Origin: Halomarina litorea
GTDB lineage: Archaea > Halobacteriota > Halobacteria > Halobacteriales > Haloarculaceae
Length of the DNA: 64,000 nucleotides
NCBI RefSeq assembly: GCF_024227715.1
Contig: NZ_CP100448.1
Coordinates: 1,695,655 to 1,759,654 of the forward strand
Direction of reading: 5' to 3'
The notes beneath the pieces are model-generated. The model did no database searches and was not told the DNA's origin. It saw nothing but the letters and a program-made list of their open reading frames with translations. Shown here piece after piece: positions 50,745 to 58,674 of this stretch; positions within the stretch are counted from its first letter, which is position 1; each line of letters starts with the position of its first letter. The position numbers and the translations under genes were made by a program.

Positions 50745-51611
50745 GTGACTCGCATCGGACGGGCGAGCGCGCCCGCGGCGGGCACCGTCCTCAACGCCCT
50801 CGCGACGGGCGTGGGGTCGGCGTTCGCCATCGACATGGAGACCACGGCGACCGTCGACCTCGATTCGGGGACGGACGGCGTCACCGGCGAGATAGCGGGC
50901 GCACCGGACGCCGACACCCGCCTCGTCGAACGATGCGTCGAGTCCGTCGTCGACCGGTTCGGGGACGGCGAGGACTGGGGCGGTCGGGTCCGCACCGAGA
51001 GCGAGGTGCCGATGGCCGCCGGCCTGAAGAGTTCGAGCGCCGCCGCCAACGCGACGGTGCTGGCGACGCTCGACGCACTCGACGCCTCGGACGACATCGA
51101 GCGAATCGACGCCTGCCGCCTCGGCGTCGACGCCGCCCGCGACGTGGGCGTCACCGTCACCGGGGCGTTCGACGACGCCAGCGCCTCGATGCTCGGCGGC
51201 CTCACCGTCACGGACAACTCGTCGGACGGACTGCTCCACCGCGACGACCCCGACTGGGACGTGCTGGTGTGGGCACCGCCGGAGCAGGCGTTCAGCGCGG
51301 ACGCGGACGTCGCCCGGTGCGAGCAGGTCGCGCCGATGGCCGACCTCGCCGCCGACCTCGCCCTCGACGGCGAGTACGGTCGGGCAATGACCGTCAACGG
51401 ACTGGCGTTCTGTGCGGCACTCGACTACCCGACGGCCCCCGTCGTCGCCGCGATGACGCGAAGCGAGGGCGTGTCGCTGTCGGGGACCGGCCCGAGTTTC
51501 GTGGCGGTCGGCGAGCGGGCGGCACTGGAATCGGTGCGAGACGACTGGAACACCTACGAGGGAGACACATGGCTGACGACGACACAGACAGCGGGCGCAC
51601 GGACGAGATGA
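50745..51611 (+). CDS. aroK: Shikimate kinase (archaeal GHMP type)
   Basis: Phosphorylates shikimate at the 3-hydroxyl in aromatic amino acid synthesis. The 288-residue protein is of the GHMP-kinase fold, unrelated to bacterial AroK: ASAPAAGTVLNALATGVGSAFAID at the N terminus, and the ATP loop ESEVPMAAGLKSSSAAANATVLA. The last motif is SLSGTGPSFVAVG. Translation is taken from GTG 50745. The 3' end overlaps the chorismate mutase gene by 43 nt, so the two form an operon for the shikimate/chorismate pathway. Confidence 0.95.
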   Translation: MTRIGRASAPAAGTVLNALATGVGSAFAIDMETTATVDLDSGTDGVTGEIAGAPDADTRLVERCVESVVDRFGDGEDWGGRVRTESEVPMAAGLKSSSAAANATVLATLDALDASDDIERIDACRLGVDAARDVGVTVTGAFDDASASMLGGLTVTDNSSDGLLHRDDPDWDVLVWAPPEQAFSADADVARCEQVAPMADLAADLALDGEYGRAMTVNGLAFCAALDYPTAPVVAAMTRSEGVSLSGTGPSFVAVGERAALESVRDDWNTYEGDTWLTTTQTAGARTR

Positions 51612-51913
51612 GCCTCGACGAACTGCGCGACGAGATTCGAAACATCGACCGGGAGATCGTCGAACTCATCGCCCAGCGAACCTACGTCGCCGATACCATC
51701 GCAGGGGTCAAACGCGACCAGGGACTGTCGACGACCGACGAGGGACAAGAGGCGGCGGTGATGGACCGCGCCGGCGAGAACGCCGAACGCTTCGAGGTGG
51801 ACGCCAACATGGTGAAGGCCATCTTCCGGTTGCTCATCGAACTGAACAAGATCGAGCAACGACACACTACGGAAATCGACGGACTGCGCGGTGATGGGGA
51901 GTCTGACGAATAG
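51569..51913 (+). CDS. aroQ: Chorismate mutase (AroQ type)
   Basis: Converts chorismate to prephenate on the way to Phe and Tyr. The 114-residue helical protein has the AroQ pattern: LDELRDEIRNIDREIVELIAQRTYVADTIAGVKRDQGL, with the active-site arginine and lysine, then FEVDANMVKAIFRLLIELNKIEQR. It starts 43 nt inside the shikimate kinase gene in another frame, an unusually long overlap that implies coupled translation. ATG 51569 is followed by an acidic leader; an ATG 13 codons later (MSLDELRDE) is the alternative and would shorten the overlap to almost nothing. Confidence 0.9.
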   Translation: MADDDTDSGRTDEMSLDELRDEIRNIDREIVELIAQRTYVADTIAGVKRDQGLSTTDEGQEAAVMDRAGENAERFEVDANMVKAIFRLLIELNKIEQRHTTEIDGLRGDGESDE

Positions 51914-52097
51914 CGGCTTAAATAGAGCTTATACGCAATCGACGGAGAATCGTGAGACGGGGCGACAGTCGGAAACCGCGACTGGGGTGTCGGTACAAGA
52001 CGGTGCTTCTCCGTCTTCGTCGACCGTGTGTACGTATCGGCGGAACGCAGACCGCGAGCGGGATCTCGTTTGTGACAATTGTTACTTATCTGAATAA
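51891..52097 (+). CDS. Possible small zinc-knuckle protein or remnant
   Basis: A 68-codon frame starting inside the 3' end of aroQ. Its end reads TVCTYRRNADRERDLVCDNC YLSE, which resembles haloarchaeal zinc-knuckle miniproteins, but the first knuckle has Arg where a second cysteine is expected (CTYR). A TATA-like TTAAATAG lies at about 51916-51923. It is more likely a degenerate fragment than a working gene. Confidence 0.25.
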   Translation: MMGSLTNSGLNRAYTQSTENRETGRQSETATGVSVQDGASPSSSTVCTYRRNADRERDLVCDNCYLSE

Positions 52098-52418
52098 TAT
52101 CTGGACTGAAAGAGTGCAATCCCTGTGATGTGACCCAACCCACGAGTTTTGTCCGACCAACTGGACGAGACCCGACTGAAACGCCCACCGGTCGTCCGGC
52201 GTGGGTGGGTTCTGTTCACACTGCCAACAGCTCTCAGGCGCGTACCGTGATCGTGTCGAAGTTCCGAAGACCGATCGAATAGTGCGCTCCCATCTCCAGG
52301 AGATGGAACACTACACCCGCATCGCCATCAACGGTCAGGACCACGGACGGGCCTATCGCGCGACTGAGTAGGCGGTACACCGTGTCGAGAGTGTATCTCT
52401 GCTACTTGTGCCGGTTCA
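51914..52418. other. AT-richer gap without a firm gene
   Basis: About 500 nt between aroQ and the cupin gene. Composition drops from about 70% to near 55% G+C at 51914-52110, with AT-rich blocks such as ATAATAT near 52094. It holds only two weak small frames (listed separately). No RNA gene or repeat was recognised. It marks the left edge of the lower-G+C accessory region. Confidence 0.5.
52201..52371 (+). CDS. Possible 56-residue ORF with a CxxC knuckle
   Basis: From GTG 52201 the frame reads VGGFCSHCQQLSGAYRD and continues to HLQEMEHYTRIAINGQDHGRAYRATE, stopping at 52371. There is a single CSHC knuckle and a histidine-rich helix, but no family match, no clear promoter and no upstream ribosome-binding site. 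It could be a remnant of a zinc-binding protein. Low confidence. Confidence 0.2.
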   Translation: MGGFCSHCQQLSGAYRDRVEVPKTDRIVRSHLQEMEHYTRIAINGQDHGRAYRATE

Positions 52419-52976
52419 TCAGCACTCGACCGATGTGACCCATATCGTCGCCGGTTTGCCATCAGGTACGCCGAGGAACGTTCCGTACGCGACCGCCTGT
52501 TCGGTGGTACTCGGATTCCTCGCGACGTGGACGTTCCCCTATCCGGGGTCGATGAGCGCCTCGCCTGCCGTGTAGGTTCGAGCGACGCAGTCACGCTCGT
52601 TGGTGAGTTCGAGTTCCCTCTCGGTGATGGTCACGAGAATCGGCCCCGGGTGGGTGTGCCACCCGGAGGGAACCTCCGGGTGCCACGTCACCTTCGCGAG
52701 GACGACACTGGACGCATCGAACGGGAGCAGCGACGTGATTGGCCCCCGGTCGCTCCCGTCGTAGTCGACCACGAACCCCGCAGCGACGCTGTCCGGGGAG
52801 GTCGCGTGAGGGGCGAGTACTTCGACGCTGAATCCCTCGGGTTCGTCCACCCCACCTGTACTTACTGAGCTGCCGTCGGAGCGGGACTGACCCGCTGCTA
52901 CCGGCGCGTTCAACATGAGCGCGCCGACCACGACAGCGCTGGTGTTCAGTACCGTCCGACGCAACACACTGTCCAT
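52419..52976 (-). pseudogene. Exported cupin-domain protein interrupted by an in-frame TAG
   Basis: From ATG 52976 the product starts with a Sec-type signal (RRTVLNTSAVVVGALMLNAPVAAGQ, cleavage after AAG or APVAA) and continues with a cupin: VTWHPEVPSGWHTHPGPILVTITEREL, with His residues of the metal site, and YTAGEALIDPG. There a TAG stops it (52539-52541). The same frame then continues for 39 codons with GNVHVARNPSTTEQAVAYGT and FLGVPDGKPATIW to a TGA at 52419-52421, which is exactly the missing C-terminal half of the cupin. One nonsense change, perhaps CAG to TAG, explains it. Confidence 0.75.
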
Positions 52977-53047
52977 CGAATCCGTTGCGGTGCTCGTCTG
53001 CAACAGGACGAACGCGACCACCGGAGAGTAACTCAATCGAGACGACG

Positions 53048-53449
53048 CTACAGTGCTTGCTGCATGGGGTGTGTGTCAGCGTACTCGACGAACCGGGTCA
53101 CCCCACCGTTCTCGATGGTCAGGACGTGAGCGAACGCCGCCTCGACAGCGGTACCAGACGCCGCAGCTATCGCGTCGATAATTCCGGTCACCACGACCGT
53201 GTCACCAGCATCGATGAACTGCTTGTTTACGAGCGCGAACTCGCTCCAGTCCTCGGCGAGCGGCTGGAAGACGTGCTCCGCGATGGCCTGTGACCCGGTG
53301 TAGGTCCCGCCGTAGGGTCCCCCTTCGACGGCGACCCACTCGATGTCCTCGGTCCATCCCGCCATCGTCGCCTCCATGTCACCCTCGGCGAACGCGGCGT
53401 ACAGCGACTCGACCAGTTCGACGTTCGATTGTGCGGTAGTGCTTGACAT
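53048..53449 (-). CDS. SnoaL-like/NTF2-fold protein (ketosteroid isomerase-like)
   Basis: A 133-residue single-domain protein with the family pattern: NVELVESLYAAFAEGDMEATMAGWTEDIEWVAVEGGPYGGTYTGSQAIAEHVFQPLAEDW, then a run of strands (FALVNKQFIDAGDTVVVTGI and FAHVLTIENGGVTRFVEYADT). Aspartate and glutamate residues in the cavity are compatible with an isomerase or cyclase, but no substrate can be assigned. The ATG at 53449 begins MSSTTAQSN; one 6 codons upstream is possible. It lies in the lower-G+C region beside the cupin gene, on the same strand. Confidence 0.8.
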   Translation of the reverse strand: MSSTTAQSNVELVESLYAAFAEGDMEATMAGWTEDIEWVAVEGGPYGGTYTGSQAIAEHVFQPLAEDWSEFALVNKQFIDAGDTVVVTGIIDAIAAASGTAVEAAFAHVLTIENGGVTRFVEYADTHPMQQAL

Positions 53450-53579
53450 GACGATTCGATGTCCCATGGCGATGTGACGAGAAAACGGTTTGTGCTGACG
53501 TTTCAGAGCTTCTCGACGGATATTTAGTCCGACTATCGGTCAGACTAGTTCGGGGGGAATGCGCTGTCGACGGGTTGTG

Positions 53580-53939
53580 TCAGGCGGAGGAGGCTACTCC
53601 CACACGGGAACGTACGCACACCCGTCCATGAACAGCGCGGGCGGTGTCGGGAGTCGGCTGTTCGACACGAATATCGCCGAGGAGTGTCCGGTCGAACGGA
53701 TGGTTGCGTGCTATCGTCCGTTCGGCCTGTTCGGACGTGATGATGAGCGTGCGTTCGCCGTCCGGAGCGACGACCCACACGTCATGGAAGGGGTCGAGGC
53801 CGTCTGGCGTCGTGTGAAAATCGTACGCCCACACGCAGTAGCCACTCGTGAAGCACGTGCCCGGGAGCAGCGTTCCTCCGAATGCCTGTAGCTGGGAGGT
53901 GGGTTCGAGTGTTCGTTTGGGAGTTGACTGCGTTGCCAT
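53580..53939 (-). CDS. Hypothetical protein
   Basis: A 119-residue frame beginning MATQSTPKRTLEPTSQLQAFGGTLLPGTC. The central part, SGYCVWAYDFHTTPDGLDPFHDVWVVAPDGERTLIITSEQAERTI, looks like a folded alpha/beta domain, and LLGDIRVEQPTPD follows. No family is recognised. Composition is lower in G+C than the window average, as for its neighbours. The gene is probably real given its length and sense, but function and history are unknown. Confidence 0.5.
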   Translation of the reverse strand: MATQSTPKRTLEPTSQLQAFGGTLLPGTCFTSGYCVWAYDFHTTPDGLDPFHDVWVVAPDGERTLIITSEQAERTIARNHPFDRTLLGDIRVEQPTPDTARAVHGRVCVRSRVGVASSA

Positions 53940-54231
53940 GCCCCCATCATACGAACCCCGTCAGGGTATGGATTTGTTACCGATTGGTAGATTCTCTGGT
54001 TATCTGTATATGAGGGTGATGACGGTGATATACCCACACACGCTCTTTCTACCAGTAGGTGCCCGACGCGACAGACACGTACCGCGTACGTAACAGACGA
54101 CTCCGACCGGATAGACCACGTACTTTCAGTTCCAATCTGTTTGCAGAGGAGGAATTCGGCGACGCGAGCTCGACGGTATCGACGGGTGTCGGTCGAAATC
54201 TGTGGCTACGTCCCAGTAGTTGTTCGTGGTG
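53940..54231. other. AT-rich gap
   Basis: About 290 nt at near 50% G+C, with many AT-rich pieces such as GGTTATCTGTATATGAGG near 53998-54015 on both strands. No gene, tRNA or inverted repeat is convincing. It probably holds the promoter for the hypothetical gene at 53939 and a 3' region for the serine hydrolase operon. Confidence 0.45.
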
Positions 54232-55476
54232 TCAGCCTCGAGTACGAGCCGAGGTCGTCTTCGGACCCCGGCGTTCGATGCACTCGTAGACGGCGTTCCT
54301 GAGTTCCACTTCTCGGGGGTCGTCCTTCAGGTGGAGGCCCATCCGGTTCGGGGTGTAGGCGAAACCCAGCCCCACATCGGGGTCCGCGAACCCGAACGAC
54401 CCGCCAGCACCGGGCGTGCCGAACGCGGAGTCGGATGTCCCGAACCGGAAGTCGGGTGACGGTTTCGAGTACCCCATCGCGTACGCCGTCTCGATGCCGA
54501 TGACGACGTCACTCGTCTCACCGGACGGTGGTACCGGGGGTGCAGTCAGTTCGGCGAACACTGACCCGCCGAGTCCCAATGCTCTTCCGCCTGTCGCCAG
54601 GTCGCCGTACAGTTGTGCCATCGAGCGAGCGGTCCCGATACCGTTGGCCGAGGGAATCTCGACGGCGCGGAACGCACGACTGTTCAGGTCTGCCGGGCGT
54701 CGCGTGCCGAGGACGTTCAATGCCCGGCTCGTCACCGACCAGGGGTTGAAGAACGACAGGACGAACCGGGGTGACATCGTGCGGAGGTTCCGGAACATGT
54801 CCAGCGGTCCGAACGCATCGAGGGCGGCTACGCGCTCGTCTGGTACGTGTTCGGGCAGCCCGATGTAGAACGTGAGGTCGAGCGGTTCCGCCACCTCCTC
54901 GGCGAAGAACCGGCCCAACGTCCGCCCGTCGGTGTGTCGGAGCAGTTCGCTTGCGTACCAGCCCAGCGTGAACGCGTGATACCCTTGGCGCGTCCCGGGC
55001 TCCCAGTCGAGGTCCTCCCTCGCGAGTAGCTCCGAGAGGAACTCCACGTCGGCGATTTGTTCGGGTGACAGCCGCCCATCGAGCGTCGCGAGCCCCGCCT
55101 GGTGGCTCAACAACTGCCGGACCGTCACGTCACCCTTCCCGCCCTGCGCGAACGCCGGCCAGTGGTCGGCGATACGGTCGTCGAGCGCGAACAGTCCACG
55201 GGAGAGGGCGACGGCAATGGCCGCAGCCGCCATCCCTTTCGTCCCCGAGGCCACGAGGACCATTGTCTCGGCCTCCCATGGGTGTTCACGGGCGGTGTCC
55301 CGGTGGCCACCCCAGAGGTCCACGACGGGGTCGCCGTAGTGGTAGACGGCGAGGGCCGCGCCGAGTTCGTCTCGCTCGGCGAAGTTCCCCGCGAACACCT
55401 CGCGGACCGGTTCGAAGCCGGGCGCAACGGTGCCGTGAACCGCCACGGCATCGGCAGCCGAAGATGCAGTCGTCAT
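54232..55476 (-). CDS. Serine hydrolase (beta-lactamase/EstB family)
   Basis: A 414-residue protein of the class C beta-lactamase-like esterase group. The nucleophile motif SxxK is SGTK in MVLVASGTKGMAAA, the second motif is YHA in RQGYHAFTLGWY (YxN position), and GAGGSFGFADP near 370 corresponds to the third (KTG-like) motif. No signal peptide is visible, which suggests a cytoplasmic esterase rather than an antibiotic resistance enzyme. It overlaps the DUF4188 gene upstream by 4 nt (ATGA), forming an operon. Substrate unknown. Confidence 0.85.
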   Translation of the reverse strand: MTTASSAADAVAVHGTVAPGFEPVREVFAGNFAERDELGAALAVYHYGDPVVDLWGGHRDTAREHPWEAETMVLVASGTKGMAAAAIAVALSRGLFALDDRIADHWPAFAQGGKGDVTVRQLLSHQAGLATLDGRLSPEQIADVEFLSELLAREDLDWEPGTRQGYHAFTLGWYASELLRHTDGRTLGRFFAEEVAEPLDLTFYIGLPEHVPDERVAALDAFGPLDMFRNLRTMSPRFVLSFFNPWSVTSRALNVLGTRRPADLNSRAFRAVEIPSANGIGTARSMAQLYGDLATGGRALGLGGSVFAELTAPPVPPSGETSDVVIGIETAYAMGYSKPSPDFRFGTSDSAFGTPGAGGSFGFADPDVGLGFAYTPNRMGLHLKDDPREVELRNAVYECIERRGPKTTSARTRG

Positions 55477-55982
55477 TTCGCTGCTCCCGACTGGCGTTCG
55501 TCCGGTCCCGAGCGGTTCGTCGTCATGCCGAGGCGGCGCGTGTGGGCAGCCATCGGGACGAGGGTCGTCAGACCGCCCAACCCTTTCGGGGGCATGTCTC
55601 GGTAGAAGGTCTCGTAGTTGCCGTCCTCGATGAGGTAGATTTCAGCCCAGAAGCCGACTTCACCGTTTCGCAGGTTCTCGTTGACCCACCTCCAGGCGGG
55701 AACGTGCATGTCGTTCGGGTTCTGTGCGAACCGCTGGAGGTCTTCGAGTGACCGCCAGTACTGAATCGAGCCGCCACCGCGGAGTCCCTGCAACGCTGGC
55801 TGGTAGCCGAGGAACCCGCTGTCCGGGTCGGTCGCCAGTTCCTCGAACATCGCACCGATCTTTCGCCCTGCGAGGAACCACTTGTGGATGGCACGGAGCC
55901 TGTTGAGCCGAAATCCGTTGATGTACAGTACGAAGTCGCCATCGATCTCCGCAGCCATTCGGCCACTGATTACGTGTCCCAT
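55473..55982 (-). CDS. DUF4188 family protein (monooxygenase-like)
   Basis: A 169-residue protein: VISGRMAAEIDGDFVLYINGFRLNRLRAIHKWFLAGRKIGAMFEEL, then GFLGYQPALQGLRGGGSIQYWRSLEDLQRFAQNPNDMHVPAWRWVNE and VGFWAEIYLIEDGNYETFYRDMPPKGLG. These are the conserved blocks of DUF4188, a dimeric alpha-beta barrel related to heme-containing aldoxime dehydratases and antibiotic monooxygenases. The histidine in DMHVP might bind heme if present; unproven. First gene of an operon with the serine hydrolase; a detoxification role would suit the pair. Confidence 0.85.
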   Translation of the reverse strand: MGHVISGRMAAEIDGDFVLYINGFRLNRLRAIHKWFLAGRKIGAMFEELATDPDSGFLGYQPALQGLRGGGSIQYWRSLEDLQRFAQNPNDMHVPAWRWVNENLRNGEVGFWAEIYLIEDGNYETFYRDMPPKGLGGLTTLVPMAAHTRRLGMTTNRSGPDERQSGAAK

Positions 55983-56529
55983 CTTCTCATGTAGACCCTT
56001 TGAAGGGATAATCGTGACTGTCGATGTCTACAGTTGTTGTCGCTCGAGCGAATCTCCGATCTCCCCCCCGTTCGAGAGTGGAACCTACGATTCTCCGTTG
56101 ACAGACAGCCGCTCTCCGTCTATCGTTCGGCGCGTGCCGCCTCTGCTCCGAGGTTCCCTGTCGCGACCCCGGGGGGTTGATGCAGACATCGAATCCGACA
56201 GATATCGAACGGCTGGTAGCAACACAGTTCGCGCTATCCACTCCTCCACGAGCGTTTCAACGTTCTCGGACGTCTCGCGGTACGCGGCAGCTAGTTCGTC
56301 CTCGTCGGGCCGGTCGGACTCGACTGACGTTGCTACTGAACCTCGCTGAACCGTTCGCCGTCGCGTGAGCCGTTCCGTGCCATCGGTATCAGGTACCGTG
56401 GCCGAGGAGTCACACAGTGACTGCCGGTGAGTGCTGAGGTTGGAAACGAAGCCGTGAGTAACCACCCAGCGACGCGGGAACCGACGGACGAGATTCGCGT
56501 CTACCGGTCCTGAGTCCCCTCCGGTCGGG
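55983..56529. other. Gap with gene debris
   Basis: About 550 nt with no firm gene. On the minus strand, 56235-56340 encodes DRPDEDELAAAYRETSENVETLVEEW, which resembles the antitoxin-like small proteins of haloarchaeal toxin-antitoxin loci, but no start, no toxin and no full-length frame are found. The rest is without recognisable signal. This is the right edge of the lower-G+C region. Confidence 0.4.
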
Positions 56530-56874
56530 CTACTGCCCGGTCGCGTCGCCGATCTTCCCGACGACGCTCGTGAACGCACCGCTGAAGAACTCGACCATCG
56601 CCTCGCCGGCGGCCTCGTCGTCCTCGTCGACGGCCCCCTCGAGCGCCTGCGCGTACGCGCGGAACACCTCGCGGTAGGTGTCGGCCATCCCCGCGCCGAC
56701 CGCGATGATCCCTCGCTCGCGGGCGCTGTCGAGGTTCGACTGCAACGCGTCGTGGGCCGCGTCGTCCTCGCTCTGCTCGTCCAGGTAGTGGGCCAGCGCG
56801 TTGCGGACCACCGCCCGTTCTCGCTCCGACAGGTGTACCGTCACCCGCTGGTGGGACTGGTCCGGTTCGGTCAT
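56530..56874 (-). CDS. Hypothetical acidic helical protein
   Basis: A 114-residue protein starting MTEPDQSHQRVTVHLSERERAVVRNALAHYLDEQS. It seems all-helical: DDAAHDALQSNLDSARERGIIAVGAGMADTYREVFRAYAQALEG, and EAMVEFFSGAFTSVVGKIGDATGQ. The opening resembles a DNA-binding or coiled-coil module (VTVHLSERERAVVRNAL), but no family is recognised. It belongs to the high-G+C core by composition and begins the normal region right of the accessory island. Confidence 0.55.
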   Translation of the reverse strand: MTEPDQSHQRVTVHLSERERAVVRNALAHYLDEQSEDDAAHDALQSNLDSARERGIIAVGAGMADTYREVFRAYAQALEGAVDEDDEAAGEAMVEFFSGAFTSVVGKIGDATGQ

Positions 56875-56966
56875 ACCCGTGGGTCCGGGCGGGCGGGTAA
56901 AGTCTCCCTCGTCCCACCCCTGCCGTTCACCCAACACCTAACTGACCTGTCCCGGAAGTGTCCGGT

Positions 56967-57392
56967 ATGGCCCCCCCACCGACCGCCCCCCTCCGGAATC
57001 CGCACTCCAACGAGCAGATGCGCGAACCGCGTCGTCCCGACCCGACGCCCGACACCACCCCGCCGGGCATCACGCTCGCCTGCCTGGTTCGGCTGGCGGT
57101 GGTCGCACTCGGCGTCTCGGCCGGATTCGACCTGCTCGCCGGGTCGACGTCACTGCTCGGCGGCGCGTTGCTCGTCGTCTCGGCGGTCGAACTCCCCGTC
57201 GTCTGGGGGCTCTGGCGACTCCGCGCGTGGGCGTGGCGCACCGCCCTCGCCCTCTACGCCGTCGCCCTCGTCGTGACCGTCGCGGCGGGGTTGCTGGTCG
57301 TCCCCGCCCTGACGGCACTCGTGGCCGGGTACGTCTATTCGAAACGCGGGGCGTACCGCCGAGAGCGACCCGCGGCCGAGTCGCGTCGCTGA
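56967..57392 (+). CDS. Small multi-span membrane protein
   Basis: A 141-residue protein with a Pro-rich N-terminal tail (APPPTAPLRNPHSNEQMREP) and four hydrophobic segments at about 33-52, 55-72, 78-95 and 97-120. The C terminus is basic (YVYSKRGAYRRERPAAESRR), so it is probably cytoplasmic. It has the appearance of a DoxX-like or hypothetical four-helix protein, but no motif confirms this. Confidence 0.55.
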   Translation: MAPPPTAPLRNPHSNEQMREPRRPDPTPDTTPPGITLACLVRLAVVALGVSAGFDLLAGSTSLLGGALLVVSAVELPVVWGLWRLRAWAWRTALALYAVALVVTVAAGLLVVPALTALVAGYVYSKRGAYRRERPAAESRR

Positions 57393-57399
57393 CCTCGGC

Positions 57400-57762
57400 T
57401 CACGCCTCCTCGACGTCTACGACCTCGGCGTCGAAGTCGTGCCACGGGTTCCCGTCGGGGTTCAGCGCCGCCTCCAGGAGCCGTGTCGCCTCCCCTCCAG
57501 CCCCCTCTGCGTCGTCCGACTCGACGGTCGCGCGCCAGGTCCCCTCGGCGTCGAACTCGACCGTCGTCTCGTCGTCCTCCGGGTCGCCACCGTCGACGGT
57601 CTCCACGGAGTAGTCCTCCCAGGTCCCCTCCACGTCCCCCTCGTCGAGGGCCACCTGCAGGTGGTCGAGTGCGATGTCGGCCGGGGACCGGTCGCCGATG
57701 TTCGCCGGGGAGACCTGTTCGTGCCACGTTCCCTCGAACTCGAGTGTCACGTCGTACTCCAT
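57400..57762 (-). CDS. Hypothetical acidic protein with an internal duplication
   Basis: A 120-residue soluble protein made of two similar halves. The first half has VTLEFEGTWHEQVSPANIG and ADIALDHLQVALDEGD; the second has TVEFDAEGTWRATVESDDA and GEATRLLEAALNPDGN. Both therefore contain an EF/EFD-x-GTW strand followed by a helix, about 55 residues apart. No family is known to me. The start is the ATG at 57762. It is convergent with the preceding membrane protein gene (7 nt apart). Confidence 0.55.
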   Translation of the reverse strand: MEYDVTLEFEGTWHEQVSPANIGDRSPADIALDHLQVALDEGDVEGTWEDYSVETVDGGDPEDDETTVEFDAEGTWRATVESDDAEGAGGEATRLLEAALNPDGNPWHDFDAEVVDVEEA

Positions 57763-57853
57763 CGTGCCCACCGAGAGCCACGCAGAGGGGATAACGCTGT
57801 GGCCGGACTGGGACAAGGGCCGACGGGGAACGGCCCTCGCCAGCGCGTTCGTC

Positions 57854-58534
57854 TCAGTACTCCCAGCGGCGCGTCACCCGCGCTGCGACCTCCGGGTGGG
57901 CCTCCCGCAGGGCGTCGGCGTCCCGTTCGCCGTCGACGTTGACCACGTGGACCTCCCCGCGCCGGTCGGAGTAGACGTCCTGGAAGTCGTAGACGACGCC
58001 GACGACGGTGACGCCCTCGGGGACGTCGTCGCTCTCGACGAGCGAATCGACCTGCCGGTCGACGTTGTACTCCACGAGGTGGTTCACCGCGTCCTCGCGG
58101 TCGAGGTCGTCGGGGAGGGCGTCGATCCCCGACTGGAGGTGGGGTTCGAGCAGTGCGAGGCAGTGTTCGATGCCGGGCGGTTCCTCGATGCCGCCGGTCA
58201 GGTCGTCGTAGGCCGCCGTGACCGCCCCGCACCCGGTGTGGCCGACGACGACGGCGAGGTCGGTCCCGGTGTGCGCGAGAGGGTAGAGGACGTCGCCCGA
58301 GACGACGGTCCCGGCGTCCGTTCGCTGGACGACGCGGTTCCCGATGTTGCTACACGTGAAGATTCCGCCCGGTTCGTCGTTGCCCCACATGTGGTCCTGC
58401 AGGACTCGCGAGTCCGAACAGCAGACCGTGACCGCGTTCGGGTGCTGTGCGTCCTGGACGTCGCCGAAGCGCGACTGGAACTCGCTGGCGTGGTCGGCGT
58501 TCCGTTCGAGCAGTTCGACGAATCGCTCGTGCAT
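57854..58534 (-). CDS. Beta-class carbonic anhydrase
   Basis: Catalyses CO2 hydration at a zinc site. The 226-residue enzyme has C39 and the D41/R43 dyad in VCCSDSRV, and H99/C102 in VGHTGCGAV, which give the Cys2-His ligand set. TCSNIGNRV (60-68) is also conserved. A start four codons upstream (MHPR) is possible. It is divergent from the phosphatase gene on the right, separated by about 140 nt. It probably supplies bicarbonate for carboxylation or helps pH control. Confidence 0.95.
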   Translation of the reverse strand: MHERFVELLERNADHASEFQSRFGDVQDAQHPNAVTVCCSDSRVLQDHMWGNDEPGGIFTCSNIGNRVVQRTDAGTVVSGDVLYPLAHTGTDLAVVVGHTGCGAVTAAYDDLTGGIEEPPGIEHCLALLEPHLQSGIDALPDDLDREDAVNHLVEYNVDRQVDSLVESDDVPEGVTVVGVVYDFQDVYSDRRGEVHVVNVDGERDADALREAHPEVAARVTRRWEY

Positions 58535-58674
58535 ACGTGGGTGCATCTCCCGGAGCGACTATAGCGTTCGCGTCTTCGCAGTTGTCGCCGGGGGAGCGCG
58601 ATCCCACCCACCGTCGTAACCGCTATCCCGTCGTTCCGGCTATCGTGAACCGACGGCACGACCACACAACACCG

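Noticed and set aside
52539-52541. TAG as pyrrolysine codon
   Set aside because: TAG serves as an ordinary stop for several genes here, for example purD, rtcA and the HTH-10 gene ending at 12615, and no pyl gene is in the window. A nonsense mutation or error is simpler.
56235-56340. Antitoxin-type gene
   Set aside because: Only about 25 codons resemble such proteins, with no start codon, no following toxin gene and disturbed flanks. It is treated as debris.
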